DNA from: Paracoccus sp. C2R09
GTDB taxonomy: Bacteria > Pseudomonadota > Alphaproteobacteria > Rhodobacterales > Rhodobacteraceae
NCBI RefSeq assembly: GCF_018860625.1
Contig: NZ_JAHKQB010000032.1
Coordinates: 1-63,958, forward strand
Length of the DNA: 63,958 bases
Direction of reading: 5' to 3'
Part shown: positions 51,893 through 60,368 of the stretch, piece after piece
Numbering within the stretch: position 1 is the first letter of the stretch
Layout: each line of letters begins with the position of its first letter
Notes under the pieces: model-generated
The model's database searches: none
What the model was told of the DNA's origin: nothing
What the model saw: only the letters and a program-made list of their open reading frames with translations
Program-made: the position numbers and the translations under genes

Positions 51893-52501
51893 ATGAAAAT
51901 CATGATGCGCATGTTGATGGGCCTGGCCTTGTGCCTGCCGATACTGTGGTCCGCCACGGCCCATGCACAGGAATACCGCGTCCGTTCGGGCGATCGCCTG
52001 ACGATCGAGGTGCTCGAGGACGAGAGCCTCAACCGCACCATCCCGGTCCTGCCCGGCGGATCGATCAACTTCCCCTATGCCGGCAGCCTGCAGGTCGCGG
52101 GCCAGTCGCCCACCGCCATCGGCAACCGCATCTCGCAGTCGCTGTCGGGCGTGCTGGCATCGCCCCCCACGGTCTTCGTGTCGGTCGCGCCGCTGGAACC
52201 CGTCCCGACGCTGGAACAGCCCGAGGAGATGCTGATCAACATCTACGTCATGGGCGAGGCATCGTCGCCCGGCGCCAAGAACGTTCCCCCCGGCACCACC
52301 TTCCTGCAGGCGCTGTCGCAGGCCGGCGGCCTGACGCCCTTTGCCGCGACCAAGCGCATCCAGCTGCGCCGTCCCAGCATGCCGGGCCGCGTGGCCACCA
52401 TCAATTACGACGCGATCATGCGCGGCGCCGCCATGAGCCAGGACCCGATCCTTGCCGAAGGCGACGTCATCATCATCCCTGAAAGGCGGCTGTTCGAATG
52501 A
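51893..52501 (+). CDS. Polysaccharide export protein (Wza/EpsE type)
   Basis: A 202-residue periplasmic or outer-membrane protein. AAGGA precedes the ATG at 51893, and the signal peptide MKIMMRMLMGLALCLPILWSATAHA follows; an ATG 10 codons upstream is less likely. The poly-export domain starts YRVRSGDRLTIEVLEDESLNRTIPVLPGGSINFPYAG. A SLBB-type part includes INIYVMGEASSPGAKNVPPGTTFLQALSQAGGLTPFA. There is no C-terminal amphipathic helix of the Wza type and no lipobox, so it probably pairs with the next gene, an outer-membrane barrel, whose start overlaps its stop. Confidence 0.92.
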   Translation: MKIMMRMLMGLALCLPILWSATAHAQEYRVRSGDRLTIEVLEDESLNRTIPVLPGGSINFPYAGSLQVAGQSPTAIGNRISQSLSGVLASPPTVFVSVAPLEPVPTLEQPEEMLINIYVMGEASSPGAKNVPPGTTFLQALSQAGGLTPFAATKRIQLRRPSMPGRVATINYDAIMRGAAMSQDPILAEGDVIIIPERRLFE

Positions 52502-53859
52502 AGCTGAACCGTCCCGCATTTCCGGCCCTGGCGCGTTGCGGTGCCTCGTTGCTGATCGGGACGGCGATGCTGCCTGGGGCGGCGCTGGCGCAGGACGATG
52601 CCGAGCTGGCGCCCAAGGCGCAGCTGACCGTGACCCAGCAGCTGGCCGTGGACGATGGCTATGTCATCGGCTCGACGCCCCTGGACCTGCAATTGCAGAC
52701 CGGCACCCGGTCGCAGGTTCTCAGATTCGATGCCTCGGTCCCGCTGCGTCTGAACGATCCCGACGACGAGGATTTCTTCGGCGTCGGGGACCGGCAGGCA
52801 CAGCTTCTCTATCGTCGCTTCGTCCGCAATTCCTCGATCGAGGTTCAGGGCCGCTACCGCGAAGCGGATCTGGACAACCTGATCTTCTATGACGACGCGG
52901 TCGACGACATCGTGACGCTGGACAACGGAAGGCGGGCGGATGGCGCGCTGCGCATGGGCTATGCCTTCGGCAGCCAGTCCAAGCTGGGCGGGGAATTCAG
53001 CCTCGGCTATCTCGACCGCCGCTATATCGACACCACCGACGACGATCTGAACGACAGCGTGACCTATGACGGGTCGGCCACGATCTTCCTGGAACCGACC
53101 CCGCTGATCCGGGCGCGGGTCTTCGCATCCGGCCGCGCCACCGACAGCGAGGATGACGGCACCGACACGCGCAGCCACCGCGTGGGGGCGGGCGCGTCCA
53201 TGCAGGTGAACCGGCAGGTCAATGTCGATGTCGAACTGGCACAGGCCCGCGTCTGGCGCGAGGAGCTGGATACCGGCACGATCGAGGAAAGCCGCGGCCT
53301 GGCCTTTGCCGGGACGCTGACCTATCTGCAGCCCGATGGCGAATACACGCTGTCGCTCAGCAGCGATCCGGGCACCGAAGGGCGCCGCGAACGGCTCAGC
53401 TTCGGGCGCAGCTTCGAGCGTCCCGGCTATGACCTGACTTTGCGGGGCGGTCTGACCCGGCTCGAGGATGACGATCCCGATCCGACCTTCGAGGTCGCCT
53501 ATTCCAGCGATCTATCACGCCTGTCTTCGGTCAAGCTGGGTCTGAGGCAGGAGGCCGTATCGGATCTGGACGGGAACGAGGCGATCAATACCAGCCTGAC
53601 CAGCAGCTACAGCCGCCAGCTGGACGACCGTTCCTCGGTCGGGATCACGCTGCTCTATCGTCAGAGCGAGGTGCAGCGTGGCGATGACGAGGATGCCCGC
53701 AGCGCGGCGCTGGATGTCAGCTACTCGCACCAGTTCTCGGAAGATATCGCGCTGTCGGCGGGGGTGAACATCCTGCGCTCGCGCGAGGATGACGGTGAAC
53801 GCGACGACAACGAACGCATCTATCTGGGCTTGGGCAAGAGCTTCAACTTCCTGCCCTGA
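52498..53859 (+). CDS. Outer-membrane beta-barrel protein of exosortase/EPS system
   Basis: A 453-residue protein with signal peptide (MKLNRPAFPALARCGASLLIGTAMLPGAALA). The rest alternates polar and aromatic residues in strands (LLYRRFVRNSSIEVQGRYREA, SKLGGEFSLGYLDRRYIDT, YTLSLSSDPGTEGRRERLSFG), with a C-terminal aromatic strand end SFNFLP. The layout matches the barrels of about 400-500 residues found in exosortase EPS clusters. It probably forms the outer-membrane exit of the polymer together with the export protein encoded just upstream (ATGA overlap). The function is inferred from position and fold. Confidence 0.8.
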   Translation: MKLNRPAFPALARCGASLLIGTAMLPGAALAQDDAELAPKAQLTVTQQLAVDDGYVIGSTPLDLQLQTGTRSQVLRFDASVPLRLNDPDDEDFFGVGDRQAQLLYRRFVRNSSIEVQGRYREADLDNLIFYDDAVDDIVTLDNGRRADGALRMGYAFGSQSKLGGEFSLGYLDRRYIDTTDDDLNDSVTYDGSATIFLEPTPLIRARVFASGRATDSEDDGTDTRSHRVGAGASMQVNRQVNVDVELAQARVWREELDTGTIEESRGLAFAGTLTYLQPDGEYTLSLSSDPGTEGRRERLSFGRSFERPGYDLTLRGGLTRLEDDDPDPTFEVAYSSDLSRLSSVKLGLRQEAVSDLDGNEAINTSLTSSYSRQLDDRSSVGITLLYRQSEVQRGDDEDARSAALDVSYSHQFSEDIALSAGVNILRSREDDGERDDNERIYLGLGKSFNFLP

Positions 53860-53864
53860 ACCCC

Positions 53865-54518
53865 CTATGCGCGGGCCATCGCGCGATGGCCCGCGGTCGC
53901 CATCATGGCGACCAATGCCATCAGCATGAACATGCCCGATCCCGACAGCGGGACGGCGGGCAGATTGGGGATCTCCGTCTCGCCGCCGGGGCCGGGGATC
54001 ACCGTGCTCGGGTCGACCCGGTCGCGATCGATCGGGACATCGGGCTTGATCACGACGATATCCGTGCCGGGCTCTGTCGTCGTATCCGTACCGCCATCCG
54101 AATTGCTGCTTCCGCCTGAAAATCCAGGAAACCCGAAAGAGGGCGTACCGCCGAAGCTGCCGCCCCAGGGGGAACCGCCGGGCGTGGCAAGCGCGGTCTG
54201 CGTTGCGACACCCGCCTCGGGCAGGAAGGGCAGACCGGAAGAGACCGGCAGGAAGGCCATGCTGTCGGCGGGCAGGTCGTATTTCGCCAGATAGGCATCG
54301 TCGCCGGAAACGATCAGGATGGCATGATCGCCATATTGATCACGCTGCATGGCCCATGCGGCCGGCCGGAACCCCATGCCGTCGAAGAAATGAAGGCAGG
54401 GATCCTCGGCCGAGCAGAGCGGCGGAAGCATCTGTTCGGGGGCGGAGGACAAGCAGTAGAGATCCCCCCCGGCCGTGCAGAACTCTTGATCATAGGACAG
54501 GGTCATGTCGCATCGCAC
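53865..54518 (-). CDS. Protein with a CTERM-like tail (VPLSG) and no signal peptide
   Basis: A 217-residue protein. The C-terminus VPLSGSGMFMLMALVAMMAT plus a weakly basic end resembles a degenerate exosortase signal. The N-terminus MRCDMTLSYDQEFCTAGGD has no signal peptide in any in-frame start seen. The middle is Gly/Ser/Thr/Pro-rich (GGSPWGGSFGGTPSFGFPGF, then acidic TDTTTEPGTD). No ribosome site stands out. It may be a truncated or displaced sorting substrate; the gene is convergent with the barrel gene, with a 24-bp palindrome at the junction. Confidence 0.6.
   Translation of the reverse strand: MRCDMTLSYDQEFCTAGGDLYCLSSAPEQMLPPLCSAEDPCLHFFDGMGFRPAAWAMQRDQYGDHAILIVSGDDAYLAKYDLPADSMAFLPVSSGLPFLPEAGVATQTALATPGGSPWGGSFGGTPSFGFPGFSGGSSNSDGGTDTTTEPGTDIVVIKPDVPIDRDRVDPSTVIPGPGGETEIPNLPAVPLSGSGMFMLMALVAMMATAGHRAMARA
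53871..53894. repeat. Perfect 24-bp palindrome at convergent gene ends
   Basis: The half-site GCGGGCCATCGC is followed directly by its reverse complement. It lies in the last codons of the minus-strand gene and 12 bases after the stop of the barrel gene, a suitable place for a bidirectional hairpin. No T tract follows. Confidence 0.6.
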
Positions 54519-54665
54519 TGTTTAAAAAAAGACAACGTCCGCTGTGTACATATATATGCACATGTCACGAAAAAAATACCTGTCCCTCGGTATAGGTTGA
54601 GGTTCAACAGGATCGTTCATCCCCGACACGAAGACCGGGGACGAACCCGTCAGGCGGCAGCGCGA

Positions 54666-56288
54666 TCAGATGATCGCCAGGTTTCCCGTTGCCGCAGCGA
54701 CCGCGAAGACCACCAGGTTCGCCGCCGCATGGGCCGCGATCGCATCGGATATCCGCCCGTTGCGACGGGCCACGATGGAAAAGACCAGCCCCGCCACGAA
54801 GGCCTCGGCCCAACGGTCATGCAGGGCCGCGAACAGGGTGGCCGTCACCAGCGCCGCGACCACGATCCGCAGCCAGGGCGCAGGGCCATCGACCGCGCTG
54901 CCGCGCAGGCGGCCTTCCAGGTAATCGCGGAAGAACAGCTCCTCGACCAGGGGGACCAGCAGCACGGTACCGATCCCCCGGAACAGGAACCACAGGACCA
55001 GAAGCCCGCCCGTCAGCCCGCCATAGGGCGGCGGACCGTCCAGCGGGGCCACGGGGATCGCCACCCACATGATGCCGATCGCGATCCCCGCCATCCAGGA
55101 CATTCCCGAGACACGGCGCAGGATGCCGCGCAGTTCGGGCCAGACCAGCGCCACCGCGGCGGCCAGCAGAACCACGCGGATCGGATAGAACATCGCAGGG
55201 TTCTGGCTGATCGCGGGGGCCAGCACCGCCGTCAGCATGAAGACCGCGAAGGGCAGGATCCGGGCCGCGACCGGGTCGCGCCACAGGGGCGGCAGGGTGT
55301 CGCGATCCGCCACCTGCCGCACCTGCCGGTGGTGCAGGGCGGGCACCCGCCGCGCGATCATGATCAGGCCAAGCGCCACGATGGTGAACATCACCCAGCC
55401 CGCATGGCTGTGGAACCCGCCGACCGCCAGTTCGGGATGCCCCTCGATTCCGATCAGCAGCAACACGGCGATGCGCAGGATGTTCAGCGCGACGCTGGCG
55501 GCGATCCCGACGGGATAGAGCAGCAGCGCCCGGGGAAAGCGCAGTTCGGACCGAAAGAGCCAGAGATAGAGGCTGACGAAGATCGTGACCAGCGCGATCC
55601 CCTCGATCCCCGAACAGGCCGGCGCGACCGAGATGATGAAGTCCCCCTCGCCGATATGCTTGCGGACGGGATCGACATAGAGATCGTGCCCCAGACCCTG
55701 CACAAGGAAGCCGACCGCCCGGAAGGTCGCATCCGAGATCGTGTCGATCTGCCAGATGGGCCGCAGCTGCACCGCCAGCGCGGGGGCAAGCCCGCCCGCG
55801 ATCAGGACGATCGGCAGGGACGGCCCGGCATCGCGCAGGAAATCGCGCCAGCGGCCAAGAGGGGCCAGGAACCCCAGCAGCCCCCCCACGATCAGCGTCA
55901 TTCCGACAGCCCAGCAGGCGAAGGCCGGCCACAGCATCGCGCGGCCGTCGCCTTCGCGCAGCAGCAGCGCGGGCAGAAGCCCGATGACCAGCCCCGCGAA
56001 ATTCACCCAGAGCGGACGCATGTCCCGGCCGGGATCGGACAGCAGGCTGCGGAACAGCCCCGGCCGCAGCACGGCGAACAGCCCGCCCGCCGCGATCATG
56101 CAGTAGAATGCGGCCAGGCTCTTGCTGGCGCCGCCGCAGGCCGCGTTGCCCCAGTTGGCGCGGCAGTCGAAATCGATGCCATGCTTGAAGATCATGCCGA
56201 TGATCAGGAATTCCGTGATCAGGACAAGGCCCGCAAGGGCCAGGGGGGCCATGCGCAGGCGCGGGGCAGGGCTGGAAAAATCGCTCAT
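54666..56288 (-). CDS. xrtE: Exosortase E fused to a CPBP-type protease (VPEID-CTERM system)
   Basis: A 540-residue membrane protein. The N-terminal part (to about 320) is an exosortase: Cys225 in VAPACSGIEGI, Arg272 in LNILRIAVLL and His293 or His295 in GGFHSHAGW. The C-terminal part (about 340-540) is a CPBP/CAAX-type protease with Glu449-Glu450 and Arg454 in VEELFFRDYLEGRL, His490 in LFAALHD and His520 in IAAHAAANL. This fusion is the hallmark of XrtE. It would process the small VPEIS protein encoded just upstream. The start at 56288 is chosen over the upstream GTG at 56303. Confidence 0.93.
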   Translation of the reverse strand: MSDFSSPAPRLRMAPLALAGLVLITEFLIIGMIFKHGIDFDCRANWGNAACGGASKSLAAFYCMIAAGGLFAVLRPGLFRSLLSDPGRDMRPLWVNFAGLVIGLLPALLLREGDGRAMLWPAFACWAVGMTLIVGGLLGFLAPLGRWRDFLRDAGPSLPIVLIAGGLAPALAVQLRPIWQIDTISDATFRAVGFLVQGLGHDLYVDPVRKHIGEGDFIISVAPACSGIEGIALVTIFVSLYLWLFRSELRFPRALLLYPVGIAASVALNILRIAVLLLIGIEGHPELAVGGFHSHAGWVMFTIVALGLIMIARRVPALHHRQVRQVADRDTLPPLWRDPVAARILPFAVFMLTAVLAPAISQNPAMFYPIRVVLLAAAVALVWPELRGILRRVSGMSWMAGIAIGIMWVAIPVAPLDGPPPYGGLTGGLLVLWFLFRGIGTVLLVPLVEELFFRDYLEGRLRGSAVDGPAPWLRIVVAALVTATLFAALHDRWAEAFVAGLVFSIVARRNGRISDAIAAHAAANLVVFAVAAATGNLAII

Positions 56289-56320
56289 GGTCAGGATCGC
56301 CACCGGGTCTGTTCAGACGA

Positions 56321-56345
56321 ACAGGCCCGCCGGTGGCGGGCCTGT
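56321..56345 (-). terminator. Hairpin between the VPEIS gene and xrtE
   Basis: ACAGGCCCGCC and GGCGGGCCTGT form an 11-bp stem with a 3-base loop. It lies 25 bases after the VPEIS stop and about 33 bases before the xrtE start. The T-poor tail suggests partial termination, which would allow more substrate than enzyme. Confidence 0.7.
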
Positions 56346-56370
56346 CAAGAACGGGATGTCTTGAACTTGA

Positions 56371-56577
56371 TCAGACCGCGCGGCGGCGGCGTTCCCAGGT
56401 CAGCAGCACGATGGCGGCCAGGGCCGCGATGGCGGCGGTGCCTTCGAGGGCGCTGATTTCCGGGACCGCGGTCACGACGGGACGGGTGGGGCCGTCACCG
56501 GCGACGGTCGCATGGGCAATGCCCGTGGCGAATGCGGAAATGCCGGCTGCGGCAGCTGCGATCGAAAACGTCTTCAT
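56371..56577 (-). CDS. Minimal VPEID-CTERM (VPEIS) sorting domain protein
   Basis: A 68-residue protein. GGAG lies before the ATG at 56577. The signal peptide is MKTFSIAAAAAGISAFATGIAHA. Only about 15 residues (TVAGDGPTRPVVTA) separate it from VPEISALEGTAAIAALAAIV and the final WERRRR. It thus consists almost only of the two sorting signals. VPEID-CTERM proteins are the known partners of XrtE, and this gene is immediately upstream of it on the same strand. The released product would be a short peptide, or the protein may be a tether or sensor. Confidence 0.9.
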   Translation of the reverse strand: MKTFSIAAAAAGISAFATGIAHATVAGDGPTRPVVTAVPEISALEGTAAIAALAAIVLLTWERRRRAV

Positions 56578-56722
56578 GGTTCGAACTCCGAAAAAGCAGG
56601 CGGATATCCAAGTCTCCGCCCTTGTACATGACAGGGCCGTCAACGCGACGACCCAGACCCCGGTCCTTGGATGACCGGAATTCCGGACAGCGCCCCCGGC
56701 ATGGGGGCGCTGCGGGCGCGGA

Positions 56723-59700
56723 TCAGGCGAAGCAGAAGCAGTCCTGCTCCAGCGCGTCCCATTCGACGCCGATGATCAGCGGCTGGCTGTTGCCGGCGGC
56801 CTCGGCGGCTGCGGTCGGGTCCAGAAGCAGGCCGACGACATCGCCTTCACCCGCGACGAAACCTTCGCCGCTGGCCAGCGCCATGTCATAGATCTCCTGC
56901 GCGTTGGCATTGGTCCCGAGGCTGCTGCTGACGAAGACGATATCGTCGGTCAGGCCCCAGATCGCGCCCTGGATCTCGGCTTCGGTATAGGTCTGGCCGG
57001 TGCCGTCGCCATTGTCCATTTCCTGGAAGTCCTGGTTCAGGATCCAGTTGACCACGTCCAGGTTCTGCGGGTTCGCCACGATGCCGGTCGGGACCGAGGC
57101 CGCATCCGCCAGGTACATGTTGTAGGGCACGGCCACGTTCGGGTTGATCGGCTCGTATGCGGAAACGCAGTAGGTGATGTCGAAGAACTTGCCGTCGAAG
57201 CGGTCATCGCCCGTGCCCGACAGGGTCACGCCGTAAAAGTCGCCGCCCAGAGCGCCGTCGCGCGTCAGCACCAGCGAACCGATCGAGGGCAGGCTGTCCT
57301 TGATCATCTCCAGCGTGTTCGTCTCGCCGCAGAAGGTCATGTCGACATTCGCGGTGTCGAAGCCGCCATTGCCGTCGCTGACCTCGTAGCCATAGCTGAC
57401 GGTGGCCTTTTCGCCCAGCAGCAGGTCGCCATAGGCGCCCGAGCCGTCGAAGACCAGCTTGCCGTCCACCAGCGCGATGCTGACGCCGTCCACATCGACC
57501 GAACCGCCTTCGACGATGTCCTGACCCGCGACGCTGACGATCGTCAGCGCGTCGCCGTCAAGATCGGTGTCGTTGGCCAGAACGTCCACGGTCACCGCAT
57601 CCTCGGCACAGGTGCCGGCAATGTCGTTCATCGCATCGGGGGCGCGGTTCTCGATCACGAGGCCCGCATCGACATCCAGGTTGGTCTCGCCGATGCCCAG
57701 GGTGATCGGCCCGGTCAGGCCGGTGGTCTGGTCCGCATCGCTGTCCAGCGCGTCATTGCCGATATTGGCGGCGGTGAAGTCGAAGCCCGCCTTCTCGGTG
57801 AAGCCGACGGTATAGGTACCCGCCTTCAGCCCGGTGAAGATGTAATTCCCGGCAGCCCCGGTCGTGGTCGATGCGATGGCCACGCCGCCCATGAACAGGG
57901 TCACGGTCACGCCGGCGACGCCGACCTCGCCCAGATCCTGCACGCCGTCCTTGTCGGCATCCAGGAAGACGAAGTTGCCCAGGCTGGCCGTGCCCGGATC
58001 CTTGATGCCCGCGTCATTGTCCGAGGACAGCTCGCCGATTTCCAGCGAGATGGTGCCCGTGCGCCCGGTCGAGGTGCTGGCATCGCTGTCGATCGTGTCG
58101 TCGTCCCCTGCATTGGCATCGACCAGGACGCGCCCGTTGATCGACTTGGGGAATTCGACGACATAATCGCCCGCGTCCAGATCCTCGAACTGATAGGAGC
58201 CGTCGGCCGCCGTCACGGTGGTCGCGACCAGCGCGCCGGTGGCGGTCAGCAGGCGGACGGTGACGCCGGCCACGCCGGTTTCGGCATCGTCCACGGCATT
58301 GTCGTTCGCGTCCACGAAGATGCGGCCCTCGATCGCGGCAGTGCCGGGATCCTTGACGCCCGCATCCACATCCGTGGTGGTCGCACCGGCGACGACGGTC
58401 GCGCTGTCGCTGACCCCGGTCGCGACGTCGGCATCGCTGTCGATCGCGTCGTTGCCGCCGACATTCTGCTCGGTCAGGACCTGGCCGTCCACTTCGGTCG
58501 GGAAGACGACGCGGTATTCGCCGGGCTGCAGATCGTCGAACAGATAGCCGCCATCGGCCCCCGTCGTCGTCGTGGCGACCACGTTGCCCGTCGCATCCAG
58601 CAGCTGGACCGTGACACCCGCCACGCCGGCTTCGGCATTGTCGATGCCGTTCTTGTCGGCATCGACGAAGACGCGGCCGGACAGGGCGCCGGGCTCTTCC
58701 TCGGGCTCGGTCGGGCACAGCTTGATGTTGTCGATGATCGCGTATTCGCAGCCGTTGCCATAGCCCTTGAGGGTGATGACATCGCCCTTGTTCAGCTGCA
58801 GGTCGTCCAGCGTGATCTCGACCCACTTGCTGCTTTCGGCGTTCAGGCGGATCGTGTCCACGACCTTGCCGTTCACCATGACCTTGATGAAGCCGTCACC
58901 CTTGGCGGAATCCCAGAAGCGCAGGGTCATGTCGTATTCGCCCGACACGCCGTCGAATTTCTGGCTGGCGCTGCCCGAATATCCCGACAGGGCGATGTAC
59001 TTGCCATCCGAGGCGCTGGAGGCGCTGCCCACGCGATAGCAGGACAGGCTCATCTTCTCGGCTTCGTAGACGATGCAGGTCGGGGTTTCCTCGACATCGC
59101 GGACATCGACCTTCAGTTCGCTGTAGGTGACGCCGCCCTTGCCGTCATCGACCGCGACGATGACCTTGTAGAGGTTGTCGCCGTTCTTGTCGGCCGGGTT
59201 CTCGTAATCGGGGGCGGACTTGAAGGTCAGCACGCCCGTGTCGGGGTTGATCTCGAACAGGGCCGCATCCTCGCCACCCGCCAGCGAGAAGCTGAGCGTG
59301 TCGCCATCGGCATCCTTGGCGTTCAGGTCGATCACCAGCTTCGAGTTCTCGTCGACGCAGAAGACGCCGTCGGCGGGGACGTTGGTGAAGACGGGGGCCG
59401 TGTTGGCAGGGGCCGCGTTGCCCGCGCCCAGGCAGGAATAGTCGATCCAGGAACCCGCCACGTTGCAGGTGTTCACGACGGTCAGGTTCACCCCGGCGGC
59501 AGGCTGGGCGCCGTAGAAGGTGAAATAGCCGTTCCCGGCACCTTCCGAGTTGTGACCCTCGATCTGGATCTCGATCATGTAATAGGTCTTGCCGTCCGAC
59601 CCCTTCAGGACGTGGTACTGTTCGGCGAACATCTTGCAGCCGACGGCCTGGCCGTTGACGATGCCGTTCTGGCCGCTGCGATCCTCGGCATAGTCGTAGC

Positions 59701-59878
59701 GGTCGTACCAGCTGTCGCCCGACAGCTTGGAATCGTTGTCGTAGGTGGACATCTTCACCGACGGCGAACCCATGGTGAAGCTGTCGCCCTTGCCGAAATT
59801 GCACCCGTTCGAGCCGCCGGCCAGCAGATCGGCCTCGGTAAAGGCCGTCCATTCATATTTCTTGTAATGATAGGTCAT
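56723..59878 (-). CDS. Multidomain adhesin with SdrD-B-like repeats and thioester-like domain
   Basis: A 1051-residue protein without signal peptide. Residues 1-155: unknown N-terminal domain (MTYHYKKYEWTAFTEADLLA). About 159-262: cadherin-like (APVFTNVPADGVFCVDENSK). About 264-393: CBM-like (EAEKMSLSCYRVGSASSASD). About 396-740: three SdrD-B-like units (GRVFVDADKNGIDNAEAGVA, GRIFVDANDNAVDDAETGVA, NFVFLDADKDGVQDLGEVGV). About 744-846: Ig/cadherin-like. About 848-1051: a domain with FDITYCVSAYEP (Cys904) and AEIQGAIWGLTDD (Gln970), resembling thioester domains. The start at 59878 is my choice; upstream ATGs would add up to 36 residues. Probably surface-exposed or matrix-bound, exported by an unseen route. 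Confidence 0.75.
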   Translation of the reverse strand: MTYHYKKYEWTAFTEADLLAGGSNGCNFGKGDSFTMGSPSVKMSTYDNDSKLSGDSWYDRYDYAEDRSGQNGIVNGQAVGCKMFAEQYHVLKGSDGKTYYMIEIQIEGHNSEGAGNGYFTFYGAQPAAGVNLTVVNTCNVAGSWIDYSCLGAGNAAPANTAPVFTNVPADGVFCVDENSKLVIDLNAKDADGDTLSFSLAGGEDAALFEINPDTGVLTFKSAPDYENPADKNGDNLYKVIVAVDDGKGGVTYSELKVDVRDVEETPTCIVYEAEKMSLSCYRVGSASSASDGKYIALSGYSGSASQKFDGVSGEYDMTLRFWDSAKGDGFIKVMVNGKVVDTIRLNAESSKWVEITLDDLQLNKGDVITLKGYGNGCEYAIIDNIKLCPTEPEEEPGALSGRVFVDADKNGIDNAEAGVAGVTVQLLDATGNVVATTTTGADGGYLFDDLQPGEYRVVFPTEVDGQVLTEQNVGGNDAIDSDADVATGVSDSATVVAGATTTDVDAGVKDPGTAAIEGRIFVDANDNAVDDAETGVAGVTVRLLTATGALVATTVTAADGSYQFEDLDAGDYVVEFPKSINGRVLVDANAGDDDTIDSDASTSTGRTGTISLEIGELSSDNDAGIKDPGTASLGNFVFLDADKDGVQDLGEVGVAGVTVTLFMGGVAIASTTTGAAGNYIFTGLKAGTYTVGFTEKAGFDFTAANIGNDALDSDADQTTGLTGPITLGIGETNLDVDAGLVIENRAPDAMNDIAGTCAEDAVTVDVLANDTDLDGDALTIVSVAGQDIVEGGSVDVDGVSIALVDGKLVFDGSGAYGDLLLGEKATVSYGYEVSDGNGGFDTANVDMTFCGETNTLEMIKDSLPSIGSLVLTRDGALGGDFYGVTLSGTGDDRFDGKFFDITYCVSAYEPINPNVAVPYNMYLADAASVPTGIVANPQNLDVVNWILNQDFQEMDNGDGTGQTYTEAEIQGAIWGLTDDIVFVSSSLGTNANAQEIYDMALASGEGFVAGEGDVVGLLLDPTAAAEAAGNSQPLIIGVEWDALEQDCFCFA

Positions 59879-60368
59879 GATCACTGTCCCAAAACTGCCC
59901 ACGGGGCGCACTAGAAACTCATCTCCGGGGGTGATCCGCGCCTGTGCGACATCGAACCTGCCCATCCGGAAACACCGAAAGTCCAACAGATCGATATCGC
60001 TAAAAATCTATTTGTCCATGATGAACTGTTAAGCAGCCATTCAGATTAGGCTTTTGGATCAAATACCTATCCGTATGGTTAGGTTGCTTTCCGCGAACTC
60101 TTCTTTCGCGACAAGTAATATTTCCGGATATCAACCTTGAGTTGCCAGATTTTTCCTCCTAATTTCTCTTTCAGGTTGTGCCTTATCCCTTTTCCTGGCG
60201 CTTGCGAATCGGATGACGCGGTCCGGACCATGCAAGAGGAAGGGCAGTCCCGGCCGAAGCGGGAACGGCAAGGGCCGATTTGTTCAAATGCTTTGCAATG
60301 GACATTTGGCTTCGCCCTGAACCCGCTTCACACTGGAAGACAAGTCATCTGACTGGGGTTCGTGGATC
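59879..60368. other. Intergenic region upstream of the adhesin gene
   Basis: This is 490 bases, AT-rich at 59990-60130. An inverted repeat CGCGAA (60092-60097) and TTCGCG (60105-60110) lies upstream of the adhesin gene. No gene is supported here; short frames lack homology. Confidence 0.4.

Noticed and set aside
54324..56456. A 710-codon plus-strand frame opposite xrtE
   Set aside because: It is Arg/Gln/His-rich low-complexity translation, while the minus strand encodes an exosortase with full catalytic residues.
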